Assembly (NCBI GenBank): GCA_036924285.1
Contig: JAYKYS010000002.1
Coordinates: 7,502,001 to 7,566,000 of the forward strand
Reading direction: 5' to 3'
Length of the DNA stretch: 64,000 nucleotides
Origin: Asterella californica
Taxonomy: Eukaryota > Streptophyta > Marchantiopsida > Marchantiales > Aytoniaceae
Part shown: positions 19,901 to 32,800 of the stretch, piece after piece
Layout: each line of letters starts with the position of its first letter
Numbering within the stretch: the stretch's first letter is position 1
Translations under genes and position numbers: made by a program
The notes under the pieces: model-generated
What the model saw: the letters and a program-made list of their open reading frames with translations, nothing else
Told to the model about the DNA's origin: nothing
Databases searched by the model: none

Positions 19901-21198
19901 CATCATTAGGACAAACGTCACTTGGTACCATCGCGATAGGTCTGCGTCCAGGAGCTGGCAGTAACTCGGAACAGGCTGGACTCGCTGGAGTCTGGATCTA
20001 CCGCGACGATGCTCCGTTAGGTTAGGACGGTACTTCAGTCCACTCGGAGCTTCTCCTACACGCAGTAGCCGACTGTACTGCATGTACAGCATACGTTAAG
20101 TTACTACTGCAGTTCCGGCCGGCGATGTGCTATGTTGTGATATGCTTGGAGGAAAAGAGGAAGGTGGGTACGTGATTCATGTTGGTGCCATGACCACGAA
20201 TTCAGTCTTGGGCGGCGCGCTTTCCATCACTTTAGAGTTTTGCATGACATTCGTGTACACTCCACCACTCTCTTCCGTTTGCTGCCGTGGGAAGCAGACA
20301 ACCCTCAAGGAGTAGTACAAACCATCAATTCTACTTCTGGATTCTGCAAACGTTAGCCTTTGACCAAGATGGCTGAGGACGACTCGCGCGGACAGATTCG
20401 GGCAAGGGTAGAGAAGTTGACATGATCAGCATATTGGACGGCCGACGAGTACGATAAAAGTGGGAATAAGTTTGATACTGTTGAATCAAATTCATAATTC
20501 GTATGGATACATGATCCAAAGCTGGATTTGCCACAAAAGTTGCACTTCACTCGAGCAGGGTGGGTACAAGTCCACCCCATCAGTCGTCCAGAAATGACAG
20601 ACTTGATTGGCAGGCACACGACAAGTAGGCCAGAAAGTGTGTGGAGTTGGAGATTTGAAACTACTGGACTTGAACGACATAGCAGCAGCAGCATCAGCAG
20701 CCTGCGACAGCGATTTGGGAGTGTCCGCTCGGAGTCTTTCAACCTTCGGTTTAGACTCGAGTATAGTACAGACAGATTCACTTATGAATGACGTCTACAG
20801 AGTAACACTCGGAACTTCGATGAGGATGGACATCGTGGATGGATGTGGTGAGATGAACGGCCCAATTCACCACATGCATTCTCGTGTCCACCACGTACGA
20901 AGCAATGGGAGAGCTGGGAATCATCCGCATCGCCAAGATATCCAAAGACGTGATGGAGCTCTCTCGTTCTTCCAACCCGTGATTTTTGACTGACTACATC
21001 AGTATCAGCATTCGGAGTGCAAATCCTCGTAATCTCTCGTAACATCGAAGAACAGAGTGGTAACCTAATTCACATTAGTACCTAATACCTTCCTGGGCCG
21101 CCGAAGAAGGCTCAGGAAATCGAGCTGACGAATATGATGAAACAGAAGAGGTCTGGACGAAGTCAGTCGGGCGGGCTCTAGGGGACTTAGGCTCTCAC
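16971..21198. other. Intergenic, no supported gene
   Basis: No convincing gene on either strand. At 19084-19106 a short fold-back (ATATGCTTT/AAAGCATAT) occurs. A minus frame at 20353-20781 contains THPARVKCNFCGK, weakly like a BED-type zinc finger start, but the rest does not support a transposase. GC content rises from about 19.2 kb toward the KCS gene. Confidence 0.4.
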
Positions 21199-22782
21199 TC
21201 AAAATTGAGGAAGTTTAACTGGAAATATATCGGCGACATCAGACCATGCATTGTTAACCGGTAATTTCACAGTTCTCAAAGCCCGCCAGACTGCGCTGTT
21301 GCACTTGAACCCTGAACCGAAAGCGATCTGCCATAGGCGGTCTCCACGCTTGACTCTGCCCTGCGCTTCGGTGTAAGCGAGCTCGTACCATAAAGAGCTG
21401 CTGGATGTGTTCCCGAACCTGTACAGAGTCATCCGCGAAGGCTCCATGTGCCACTCGGTGAGCTCCAAATTCTTCTCCAACTCATCGAGCACAGCTCTGC
21501 CACCAGCATGGATGCAGAAATGCTCGAAAGCGAGCTTGAAGTCCGGAATGTACGGCTTCATCTTCATGTTTAAAAACTTTCTGGCCACAAGAGATGCAAA
21601 AAACAGAATCTGCTCAGAGAGCGGTAGGACCAACGGCCCGAGGGTTGTGATGTTGGCCTTGAGTGCGTTACCGGCCACAGCCATGAGCTCCCGAGACAAG
21701 GATACCCCGAGGCTCCCCGTCGAATCCTCCTCCTGGTAAACGCATCGAAAGCACTTGTCATCAGCGCCCTTGTGCGTTCGCACGGTGTGCAGGAGCTCGT
21801 ACTTGGCCCTTCGTCCCTCCTTCCTCTTGTTGGAGAGCAACACGGCGGCTCCCCCCATTCGGAAGATGCAATTGGACATGAGTTTCGACCGATCGTCTCC
21901 AAAATACCAATTCAAGGTGATATTCTCCATGCTCACGACCACTGCGTAAGTATTACCGTGAACCTGGAGAAGGTCGCGGGCCACGTCGATGGATATCAAC
22001 CCCGCACTGCACCCCATTCCGCCCAAGTTAATAGACTTGATGTTCCCCCTCATGTGGTAGTGATTCACGATCATGGCCGACAGTGACGGCGTTGGATTGA
22101 ACAAGCTGCAGTTGACGACCAGAATGCCAACCTCTTTGGGCTTGACTCCGGTTTTGCTAAAAAGCTCGTCCAGAGCTCCAAACATTACCATTTCAGCCTC
22201 CTCTCGGGCTGCTCTCATGCACGGATTCGGTGGACTGGCAAGGATGGCCGGTGGTAAGTAGGTCTCGTCACCTAAACCGGAGCGCTGCGTGATCTTGGTC
22301 TGAAAGTCCATGCTAGCAGGTGAGAACAGACCAGTTCGTCTCGACATGTCCAGAAAGAAGTCCTTGCTCACTTTCATACTCTCGTCTGGCCGGTAGCACG
22401 CGTACTCCACGAGGTACACCGGTCTCGGACGGGACATAAAATAAAGAGTCGCCCCAGCGACGAGCGCACTCGAGCAGGCCATAATGCTCACTAGATTCAG
22501 ATGCAAGTGTGTCCATAATTCTCGATAGATCCTCTCGTGGCCCAGCCGACCTATTTCCGCTGCCACCAGAAAGAATGCGGGCAGAGTGAGCAGGAACATG
22601 GCATGGGTGATCAGGTAGTGGTAGCCCAGTTTCACATATTTCAAGTTCACGGACTGCAAAAAATCCGGGAGTCGCTGGCGAATGCCAATTGCCACGGTGG
22701 GGCACGGCACTTTGCCATCGAACTCTGCAGATGACTTGTCGTGCTTCATTTCCTCCCCTCCTTGCCGATTTAGAGAACCCAT
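21199..22782 (-). CDS. KCS: 3-ketoacyl-CoA synthase (KCS, FAE1/CUT1-like)
   Basis: Single exon, 527 aa, ATG at 22782 with G at +4. It condenses malonyl-CoA with long-chain acyl-CoA, the first and rate-limiting step of very-long-chain fatty acid elongation in the ER, feeding wax, cutin, suberin and sphingolipid synthesis. Two hydrophobic segments near residues 55-78 and 95-115 anchor it. The FAE1/CUT1 condensing domain follows, with catalytic C258 in [12 protein letters not shown]425 in [10 protein letters not shown] and N458 in [16 protein letters not shown]. The length is normal for plant KCS enzymes, and many of them lack introns. The coding region is more GC-rich than its flanks. Substrate chain length and the exact paralogue cannot be told from sequence. 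It stands alone, with no related neighbour. Confidence 0.97.
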   Translation of the reverse strand: MGSLNRQGGEEMKHDKSSAEFDGKVPCPTVAIGIRQRLPDFLQSVNLKYVKLGYHYLITHAMFLLTLPAFFLVAAEIGRLGHERIYRELWTHLHLNLVSIMACSSALVAGATLYFMSRPRPVYLVEYACYRPDESMKVSKDFFLDMSRRTGLFSPASMDFQTKITQRSGLGDETYLPPAILASPPNPCMRAAREEAEMVMFGALDELFSKTGVKPKEVGILVVNCSLFNPTPSLSAMIVNHYHMRGNIKSINLGGMGCSAGLISIDVARDLLQVHGNTYAVVVSMENITLNWYFGDDRSKLMSNCIFRMGGAAVLLSNKRKEGRRAKYELLHTVRTHKGADDKCFRCVYQEEDSTGSLGVSLSRELMAVAGNALKANITTLGPLVLPLSEQILFFASLVARKFLNMKMKPYIPDFKLAFEHFCIHAGGRAVLDELEKNLELTEWHMEPSRMTLYRFGNTSSSSLWYELAYTEAQGRVKRGDRLWQIAFGSGFKCNSAVWRALRTVKLPVNNAWSDVADIFPVKLPQF

Positions 22783-22833
22783 GATCCGAGTGATTCGACG
22801 ATCGCAGCAGAACCTCCAAAACTGATAACTTTC

Positions 22834-22840
22834 CTATATA
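22834..22840 (-). promoter_or_regulatory. Putative TATA box of the KCS gene
   Basis: On minus the sequence reads TATATAG about 50 bases before the ATG. Position and orientation fit a TATA element with a short leader; no start site is shown. Confidence 0.45.
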
Positions 22841-23976
22841 CCGACCACACTATCTACGAGTAATTCTCAAATGTGCTCTTTTACTTAAAGCCTGTGAATC
22901 TCAGGCGTTTCCTCAGTATATGCTTGGAGGTCCTGACCTGCCTAATGACTTGCACGCACAATCTGCTTTCAGCGTGGCGCTCAGCCCGTCCTCTCAGAAC
23001 ACTCCTGCTCGCTCTGGCCGACCACCGTGTTAGAGCCCCAGAGTTACAGCAGCGGAGATCGAAATTGAGGGAAATGCGAAAAGAAAATGAGAGAGAGCAG
23101 GCGCCGACTGATACGCGGCGAAGGTGAAATGGAGTATCTACGGTTCGTTGCTCAACGCTATCCTACACATGGGATTCCGCTCCGTCAAGACGGGGCGACG
23201 AAAAAGAGGTGCCCTGATCGAAGTGCAACAGCTCACAGCCTCGAAGAGAGGGTCGAGGCAGAAGTGACTGAATGCACGCAGGGCGACGAAGTGGGGAGTG
23301 CAATGACGACTTCGCTTCGCCCTGATATTCAGCTTAAAACGAGCAGTGTGTGTTAGAGTCCTCTGAGGATCGTCGATACGCTCACCAATCTGGACTAGAA
23401 AAGAAGACGCGAGGCCCAGCCTGCCCCAGCGCCTTCAGATCTTCGCTTCTAGTGCTGATGGCGGAGGAGTCGAGCTCCGCACCAGCGAGCGAGCAAGCAC
23501 TCAGCGGCTTGGCTGCTTGCTTGCTCGTGACGAACAGTTGTCAGTGGCTCCGCAACAGCAGCAGTTCGAGCACAGAAGCGACTAGGGAATAGGATATAAA
23601 TACTTCTCACACTCCCGCGCCCGAAGAAACAGGATAGACAAGACGAAACCTGGACCAGGGAGGACGGGTCCGGGACTACGGCAACTGTAGATTCAGCGAA
23701 GAACCCCACTTCCAGCCGAGCACGACCAGAATGTCAGCTGGTTTGGCCGAAGGAGGAGGGCCAAACGCAGGAAAGAAACCTCACTCTTGCAAGGGCGCAG
23801 TCCTGCTCTCGGGCCAAAGAATCGGAGAGTGGAAACTCGGAGGTAGCTGGACAGGACAGATCGGAGAGAACAGACGACGAAATCGACTAGAAACAGGCCG
23901 AGCAGCCTCTGCAGACAGAAGGTGACACAAATGTCAACGTTCCCTCTTTCCAGTGACAGTTACTCTTTCTCTCCCT

Positions 23977-24025
23977 CTCACTCACTCACTCACTCACTCA
24001 CTCACTTCGCCGCGCGCGCGCGCGC
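23977..24025. repeat. Microsatellites (CTCA)7 and (CG)n
   Basis: Seven CTCA units at 23977-24004 are followed after five bases by a CG run at 24011-24025, a potential Z-DNA-forming alternating purine-pyrimidine tract. Confidence 0.9.
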
Positions 24026-24376
24026 TCTTCTATTCGTTCGGCTTCAACCTTCCTCAATACCTCTCGCTTTGTTTCACCATAATGCATGCGACGCAACGAG
24101 AGCCTTGGGCGCGGGGGAGCCGTATTAAGAGTAAAGGGTCAGAGAGTGCGACAGTGAAGGACTAGTACTACAGTAGGTACTGTAACGACCTCTCTGGGAA
24201 CTCGGTTTCGCGACGCTTGCCTTTATACCGCATTGCTTGCGACGCTTCCATCAATGCACCAATCTCTCTCAACCCCCCTCGAATTCAATCCATTCCGTGC
24301 CCTGCTGCAACGATGACCTGGCCCTACACCAAACATTATTAATTACGATCTTCCAGCTTCCCCTCGACCCTCCCTC

Positions 24377-24396
24377 CTTCCTTCCTTCCTTCCTTC
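24377..24396. repeat. Microsatellite (CTTC)5
   Basis: Five CTTC units in a pyrimidine-rich stretch. Confidence 0.85.
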
Positions 24397-27300
24397 CCTC
24401 CTTCATTCAGGGGCCGATAAACTCACGTAAAACGCTAGAAGTTAGAACTGTTCCTGCCAGTGCATCTCCTTTCACTCCCGCGTTTTTACACATGCGCTCA
24501 GCTTTTAGATTAGATCCTCCGAGAGTCCGAATCAACACCTAAGATTTTTCCCTGTCGTAGTCAACGCTGCGTCGCCGTCCTCGCGGCCTACAGTCTGAAC
24601 TGCTGGTGAACTCTACATGCGACCAAGGTCCGAGGTCCACTGACTCCAGTCAATCATAGCCATCCGAGTATGTAGTTCCCCCAAATGCGTAGTACTCCTG
24701 CGTACCGACCACCAAGAGGTTTCCGTTATTTCTATAGACAGCGCTCGCTAGAATGTTGCAAGAATAGCCAATGGACATTTAAAGCCGCGAATGACGTCCG
24801 GACGGTTATTAGACCGTTTTTTGATATGATCCGAGCTTTCAGTGCCTTTCACTTCCTGTGATTTGCCTGACTGTGGCTTCGGACAAAAGACAAAACGTCA
24901 CTGCGCCGAGCACTGCCTCGGCAACAACACCTAACCGCAGTACAGTCAGAGTCCAAGTGGCTGACTGCAGTAGAGTTAAAGCTACCTGAAAACCCGGCAG
25001 TTAGGCTGGTCAAAATGAGTCAATGTGGATGTGCTTCTAAGTTCTGCCTTTTCGCCCTTCTGGCACTCGAGACTTCACTTCACCGTAAGAGTATTGATTG
25101 AGGGCATCAGATTCTCGAAACGTGGTCAGAAGATACGAGATGTAGAATTCCACAGCCACAGAAATAAAATTTTTCCTCCTTTCGTATGATGCTGTGCATC
25201 ACACTCGCTGACCTCCGAGCATTACAACTGCCCCTCTCATAAATGTCGTCCGAGCTCGTCCGAGCCATCTCTTCTGCTTCTCCTGACGGTGGTAGTATAG
25301 AAGCTTTGATGGCAAGACCGTCCCCTGAGTCACCTCCCCCACCACCTCTGCTGTGCAAAGGGAAAAGGGAGAGACTCCATTTCTTCCAAGCAAAGTAGCC
25401 AAAGCAGATTGGCGATGGAGAAAGGTGTCGTTGGCTGCTTTCACTATTCGCTACACAAAGCAGTTTATTGTATATACGGTACTATAATATTACGTAGTTC
25501 TCTAGTTTGATAGACAGGTGGCCGATAATTTCGGTTTCTTTTGTTATCTAAGTTATTTTATTTGGCTTTATGTATATTGTACTTTTAATTTGGGTGTTCA
25601 GCTTGTTCATTGCTTGCCGCGCCTGCTACGTGTCGTGTGATCCTTGGGGGACGGTGGACCTCTTCCAGTGGCAAACGGGATTCGGAAAGTTTCCTAACGG
25701 TGAATGTATCTCGACTTGAATGATGGTCTGAATATTTGTGGTTTAGATTTCTCCACTTTCCGGCAATAAAATCTATCTTTCTTCTTCCCTTCAGACAGAG
25801 TACAAGCTCCAAGCTCAAAGACGTGAAGAGAAGAGTAGCTCCCCGACATCCTGAAAGGAAATCTTTCGGTGCTTCCACCAAGTAAGTAAGTTACAGAAAG
25901 GGGACTTTGTTGCGTTCTAGAAGGAAGCTACCTACCGTAGTCCATCCGTCTCGACTGTCGAGATGCTCGTGCGAACGTGAAACCGGAAAGACTTTGGACT
26001 ATCAGCCAAACCACGCCCTACGGTTGCCATTTGTCACTCGACATCCATCCATCAACTTACTGCAGGACTTAAGGCTCAACCAATAAAGCAAAGTATGGTG
26101 GATATCCGCGAGAGTTGACGCACATAGGACTCCTGTCGCGAACCTAGAGTCCAGCTTGTCGTGATCTCGTAGGCTCTGGGATCCCAAGTGACTCACGAGC
26201 ACCGTGCAACTTGTTTGCCGTCTCTTCTCGACACGTTGAAGAATATTCCGACGTTTTTACCCACAGATTTGGACGCAAGGAGTAGGACAATCTACGCCGT
26301 TATGACTTCTTAACACTTGGCTCATTCCCGGCTCGAATATTGCTTCGCTTATTGACAGTTCCTCACGAAACAAAATTTACTAAGGTGAAGGGGAAAACGC
26401 CCTTCTATCAGTCGTCATGTTTGACGTATCTGTGAATGGACAACAATCCAGCCAAGAGAAATAGAGTTTACAACCATACCTAACCGTAAGAATCACTGGT
26501 TTTTACACGCTACTCATGTTAGATTCGAGTTAGATTACTGGCACGATCAAGTGCGGATCTGAGAAAGAATCTCTTATGGGTAGTGGATTCGTCATCGAAT
26601 TTAAATCTTTTGTAGACTGTAACAGTTTTCCGGGTTTCATATTCGGTTCGATAAACTTTCCATCGATGAATGCAAGAAACGTGATAACTACTGAACCTGT
26701 TCACTAATGTCTTAAAACACAAATGGAGATTTTCAAGCTCTCGAATGAAAAGTATTTGGGCATAGTTTCCACTACTAGGTATGAAATCAGAACATTTGAA
26801 CAAACGGGTATTACGTGTAAGACTAAGAACTTCACTGGAAGCCTGAAAACAGAATTGACATGAATGGTAGAGAAGCATGACAACCACCATGCTATGGCAC
26901 ATTCAATTGAACTCCGGCACTCAAATCCACTCTGTATTCGAAACCACGCGATAAAATCACATGTTCATATACTTAAACGTGTTTGAAAGACCATAGAGAT
27001 TGGTCGGATCAGTCGTTATGACTTCTAACTGCATTGCTTAATAGCCTACTACAACCGACTTTCACTTTTCATATGAATCCTCTACTGCTTTCCTTGTCAA
27101 CTCTCAATTCTACCAATTCTCACACTTAGGACGGACTTGGAAACTAATTAACGGCTTAATCTTCTCCTCCCCAAGAATATGAAGAGTGAATTATGTATAA
27201 TATGATCCACTAGAATTTAGAACTATCATAATATGATATATTATCAATTATAGAAAAGAAAAAATACGTTTTTTCTTTTTGACAATTTCCGTCCTTTATA

Positions 27301-28109
27301 CAAAGAGATCATCGGAGTCTTCCAGATCTACCTCAAAATCCCTTCGGATTCCCAACCACATCGAGTTATGAGACATGTATAATTGTCCCCTTTATATCTC
27401 CCTGTTGAATATACAGTAATGTAAGAAGTAAGGTTCCTTGCAAGTGCTGCACATGAAATCAAAAAGATGCCAACCTTGGTAGACAGATTATACACTCACT
27501 TTTGGAAAGCCAACACTTTGTTATGCTTCACAGAAAGTGTTGATTCCCAACAAAACAACAATATGAATTCGTCCAGATGGATCACTCTCTTTAGAGCTTT
27601 AACTCCACAGTGCATTTGTCGTTGTTTCTGGAAGTCGACTGAGATCAGTCTCGACGAAAGAATCCTCGTGACAGTAGCTCATCTCTCATCTCTCTACCCC
27701 ACTCAACTCATACTGGGCGTGCACTTGACTGGTTGGAAATTATGCTGTAGAAACCGATCTTTCTGCAACAAGCAGCATGCAACTACAAAGAGACAGAGAG
27801 AGAACAAGAACCTTTTACACATGTGGTAAAACGAATGCTTTTCACCTCTCTCTTGAGAGGCTTGCAGGCATGCACGTACATGTGTGTAAGGAGACATAAT
27901 CCAAAAGAACAGCACTTAGTCCCCCTCACATGGTTGAACTCAGCTGTTGTAAAGAATAAAGAAGAAGAAGGTGTCCAACTGATCCACATCTTTCTTCTCT
28001 TCTCGTGTCGTCTACTGGGTTCGGTTCTCCATATTTCCACTTCACCTTCCAACTTTGTAACGAGACATAATTCAAAGAAGAAGAGTCATATCCACATACT
28101 GTTTAAAGC

Positions 28110-28437
28110 CACAGTATGACTAACAAGTGCTCCGGGTGACGCAGAAGACCGTGGGTTTGTTTTCAGAGAACTGAGAAATAGTTTTGTTCACTACGTTTTC
28201 ATACCAACTTGGAATCTGTGAAATAAAAAGTCAACTTAAAGTATTATTCACTAGTTTTTTAAATTAGTATTCATCTCGAAATAAATTATTGAGTATTTAC
28301 AGAGCAATGTTAAGAAAAACATTTTGAAGTTTCTTGAAGCAAAAAAGAAATCTTTTCTTCAAACTCAAAATCCACTGGAAAATTCAAGAGAATATTCTCT
28401 TTCATGCTTTCATACTCGTACTCGAGGTTTAACTCGA
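28110..28437 (+). repeat. Dispersed repeat, copy B (longest)
   Basis: The first part (28110-28175) matches 1857-1926 and the rest (28189-28437) matches 16735-16970. This copy joins both segments and so defines the family. No terminal repeats or coding frame were seen; class unknown. Confidence 0.7.
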
Positions 28438-29439
28438 CGAACTTTTGTACCGAAGAAAGATGGCCATGAGTTGGACAAGAGGTCAGTGACTGTTCAGCTC
28501 TAGTTCTGCATACGGTATCTTCACTTTCTGCAATTAAACCTGCTTAAAGCAAAAGGGAAAATTGTTGCAAATATCATAAACCCAAGACTTTGCCAGTAGT
28601 TTGTTTCTTTTTCTTTTTGTTAATTATGTAGGGGAATGTTTTTCCAGAGTGTAGGTGGCCTTTGACAGACTCTCACTCTAGTGGACGGGAAAAGAGGTAA
28701 TTCTTTATATTTGAGTGTATATATAACATGTGCATTATTGAAAAGGAAAAGAAATGCTGAACGAGCTTGGATGATGCCAAACGTGGATATATATGGGACA
28801 AACTATTACTTTGACCATGAATCGTTTCTTATATGTTTTGTGGAACTGAAGAATCACTTTTGACGAGTAATGAGCATCCCCAACCGCCTTTGGGGAATTT
28901 TTGATCGCTTTCCCCGGAAAACAGATAAGTGTAATTTTATTTATATTACAATTTATTATAAAAAGTGGATCTGCCACATAGCTTTATTTTACGGAGTTGG
29001 CTTTGTAAAGCAGAGTACCTCCAAACCACCTTGCTGAGTGGAAAAAGATAGTTTGTTTACCACGGTTGGAATCTTATATCGCACTTAGTTTTGTCTTTAA
29101 TGTATGTATATTAACGTTTTTTGATTAGTTTAAATTTTAATTTTCTACTAATATTCTACTTAAGACTATGCTATCTAGATGATCTTATGTTTGTGAGGAA
29201 AAATTGTGACACTAGTCAAAGTTATGGATATCAAGACCGGACAAACTATTGTCAAAAACTGACCAAACGCAAATCTTACTGGTTAAGGTTTGAGGATTAT
29301 GCATGCGTACTCTTTCTAGATGACAAATCTCTGGATTCTAATTGTAACTTGTTTAGAAAATTCATTTGCCGGTGTGACAAGCAGGCAATAAGGTAACACA
29401 CCCAATTGTGCTCAACTTTCCTCGACCGCTCATACTTGG
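28438..29439. other. Intergenic
   Basis: AT-rich DNA without a supported gene. A 91-codon plus frame at 29121-29396 has no recognisable motif. Confidence 0.35.
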
Positions 29440-29890
29440 TAGGTGAAAATTTCCTCTGTTGATATCTCCTCCGCAATATTCGGCACAACCAAGGCATTAA
29501 TGGAAGCACATCCATGAGACTTGCTCCCAACCAAGGCTATGCAGCAACTGAGCAAGTCTCATATAGACTTGCTCAGTTGCTGAATAGCCTTGCTGGTTGT
29601 TGTCGTATTGCTTTTGATTGTTTTGTCGCTTGTAGCATTGATTGGCATTGTGGTCTTGCTTCCTGCAGTAGTTGCAGGAACCAGACGCACGTCTCAGATT
29701 GTTGGAAGAACCAATCTGTTGCTAGTTCTGGTTTTGCTGCTACTGTGACTGTTGTTGTTGTCCGTGACTCCGTCCATGTTCAGCATCTTTTCCACGACCC
29801 CTATCTCAGGATCCTCTAGGACCTGCAAAATAGACAAATTATTGCTGACCTGTCGATGTAGAACTCCTGAAAATACTTTTTGCAAGAGAT
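29440..29890 (-). pseudogene. Decayed copia-type gag with zinc knuckle
   Basis: Read on minus, one frame gives a Gln/Asn-rich gag tail with the nucleocapsid knuckle CNYCRKQDHNANQC (CX2CX4HX4C) at about 29675-29630. It continues CYKRQNNQKQYDNNQQGYS and then TEQVYMRLAQLLHSLG. Upstream in the same frame is GRGKDAEHGRSHGQQQQSQ followed by two TAG stops at positions where CAG codons are expected. No protease, integrase or LTR was identified nearby. It is a dead fragment of an LTR retrotransposon, probably Ty1/copia. Confidence 0.6.
29532..29592. repeat. 28-bp inverted repeat with 5-nt loop
   Basis: Arms 29532-29559 and 29565-29592 pair with one mismatch around the loop CATAT. The fold-back lies within the decayed gag, over the codons of the TEQVYMRLAQLL segment and its surroundings. 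Confidence 0.85.
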
Positions 29891-32800
29891 ATTCCTAAGA
29901 CAAAAAATGTATTTTTTATTCAACTTCTGAAACTTTGCTCTCAATGCATCAAGTGTTAGAGTTTATTGTAAGCTTTGATTGACATTTCATTTGCTTCATT
30001 TGGATGCTTAATAGCGACTTTTTAGCTTGAAAGATGCAAGAATCAAGCTAAGCCTTAGGTCGTTGATAGGGTAATTGTGGTCATTGATGTTATACTAAAG
30101 ACACAAGGGGTCTACTTGCTCATCATCTTGGTTGAACGTACGCATTGTGAACTGATCTAAGGATGCAACTTAAAGAGCTAGCTTGTACATGTGATATAAG
30201 TGTGAATGTTTTCAAGATTGAGAGATCTAATGCATGCACATAAGATGTCAATGAGTTCATATCTATGCATATAGTACATAAGAGAAGACGGTTCAAAAAA
30301 AGAGGATTGGATTGAGTGATCTAGAGAGTTTTGAGACGAAGAGAAAGAGAGGAAAAAAGCACTTTAGTTTCTTGCAAGCAATAATTGGGCCGTTCTATAG
30401 TCCAAACTTGTTGTCCTTGGATCCTTTGGATTAGAGTAACGAGTTCTTCAAGAAATTGAAAATGATAAGAAGTCTCATCGTGTGATTTTTGATGTTGCGA
30501 GAGAGATTGATTCGCTAATATGAAGCATCCTGAAATGGGGTAAGAAACATTTTTGTCAGTTTTTGTTCATCTATGACCTAAGAGCTTTGTTCTTCACGGT
30601 CGATGGACCAAGCTCCTTGTTCTTGATGTGAATACGGCCAAGAAGTCTTCATCTACGCATCAGTGAAGATCATGATTGGATTGGATTGGTGTGTTGTGTG
30701 TGACAAGCAAAGTTAAGTTGTAAGAGATCGATTTATGTCAATTTTGATTTTCAACGACCAAATTTCATATCGTTTTTTAGGAAGTGAATAGTTTCTCGAC
30801 TTACTAGGATAGAGAAGCTCATATAAGCATTGTAGTCCAAGAAGATAAAATTATTTCTTCGGGCTGCAAATGAGAAGTTACAAAAGAAATTGGAGGTGCT
30901 TTTGGAGGATTGGGAAGAAGATGAAGGCTTGATCGACAGTCACAAAAATATTGAGAAGCAATTACTTTATTTATCAAGAGAGTGCAAGAGAATTCATCCA
31001 ACCAACTGCATCTTCTCTCTAATTTTTGAATAAAGCATCTCCAGATAACCGTATTGTGATATTTATTGTTAGTGAGTTGTGTTCAAATTAAAAGATCCTA
31101 TTGCTGTTGCACATGCTCTTGTGGTTCAACCACCAGTTCCTATTGCTCAGCATGTGGTACCTATTGCTCATATTGTTCTAGGATTCAAACCAAGTGTTGT
31201 ATTTCCAAAGAAGGATGATTTAGGCCTTGAGGAGTTCATGTGTGAGATACGAGACTTGTAGATACACAAGGTTGGAAGAGAAGGGATATACAAGAGAGAC
31301 AAGATATTTTGAGAAGCAATGTTGGATCCAACGATGTATCAAGTCCGATGGTATCAATCATCTACAAAATGATTGCAATGAGTTCATTAATACCTTACAA
31401 CAGATGATGATCTTCTAGAAAGATAGGAGGTAGCATTGTCATGAGGTGAAAGCTCTACCTTAAAAAAGGACGAGCATTCTGGTTGTGTCATGGATTTTTA
31501 CTTGGAACAACAAACACAATTATGACTTAACAATTCACACTACTCAAAAGTTCTCATTCAGACATTTCTCTAGTACTTCAGATCATAAATTGTTTTACTA
31601 GAAGAGGTTTGAATGGCCCTAATATGCTTATAAATTTATAATCACAAAGTGAGTGATTATAACGGGGTTTAACTGTACCACAACTCACAAGAGTCTAACA
31701 ATGGATCTAAAAACCAAATATTTTGTTATTTCTGAACTGAAATCTGTGAACGATCTCTAGTTCGAATACATAGTTTGTGAACGTTCACAAACTATGTAAA
31801 AGTTTTGAATTTATGTATAATAGGGTATATCAAAGCTAGAATTCTTGGCAAATACTCTTGGCTCGTGGGGAGTATTACGACTTCTTTCAGAAATCACAGA
31901 CGATTTTTGCGGCCATCGTCGAAAGTGCTAGTAGAAAAGTGCCACTGCGTCTAGTATTCACCTTCTATCCTATTCGATTGTAAATTTTGGCAGTAAGAAA
32001 GTTTAAACTCAAGAAGTTTACTCAAACTTTCAAAAAACTATAATAATAACATAAGAAAATATATCAGACAAATAGATTAATTAGGTCCATTCAGTGAAAC
32101 AATGAAGTAATGTATGAACACGATCGTAAACGATCCAATGCTCATACAAAACTATCATTCGATAAACTAAGGGATTTTTTTTCTTCTAGACGTTAAAAAC
32201 ATTTATGTTTTAGCTTTGACGTGCACTAGTCTATCCACTTAGCCGTCCGCTCGCAGTATTAATGCATTAATATTTTTTGCTTCCAGAGGAGTGTTACGAC
32301 TTCGGCCAAGGGATAAAGGATGTCTTTTGCAAGCACCTCCGGAAGCGTCTATAAAAAAAATGTTATGAGTGTTTTTTATAGTATTTTATTCAGATTTGGC
32401 TATAATTTTGTCTATACTAATTTATTTAAAAATAATTATAGTAAATTATAAATATAATGATAAATAATTCACGACTCTATACCAAACTATTATTCAATAA
32501 ACTACTACTGTTTTACTTCTGCACGTTAGAGATCTTCCCTCTTAGCTTTGAAACTCCCTATTACTTATCATACCGATGTGTGATATTTTTAAGACCGGTA
32601 GCGACCTTAGAGCTACTGAGAGTGTACTTCCTCTTTTCGGGGCGGTGGTTGCTGGACCCTTCGGGTCCTTCTTTCCCTTGTCAAGCTTGATGGGTCTTCC
32701 CATCCGTTGGCTTATCATCATAGTATGCTTGGGTTCCGGAATGTCCAGACAAACAACTATAATTCGGTTCTTATTCTTTCCTTTCTTGGACAAGGTTAGA

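Larger units (their letters stand above)
22860..28109. other. Intergenic, no supported gene
   Basis: Several open frames of 60-130 codons occur, none with a recognisable domain; many start with GTG or TTG. Simple repeats are present at 23977-24004, 24011-24025 and 24377-24396. The part up to about 24.5 kb is GC-rich; beyond 26.9 kb it is AT-rich. Confidence 0.4.

Noticed and set aside
20353..20781. BED-type zinc finger of a hAT element (THPARVKCNFCGK)
   Set aside because: Only the first Cys pair resembles the motif; the His pair and any hAT transposase sequence are absent.
21407..22819. Open frames antisense or out of frame to the KCS gene
   Set aside because: They are shadows of a GC-rich coding region with clear KCS motifs in one frame only.
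23949..24165. Ser/Leu/Thr-rich open frames near 24 kb
   Set aside because: They read through the CTCA and CG microsatellites and have no support.
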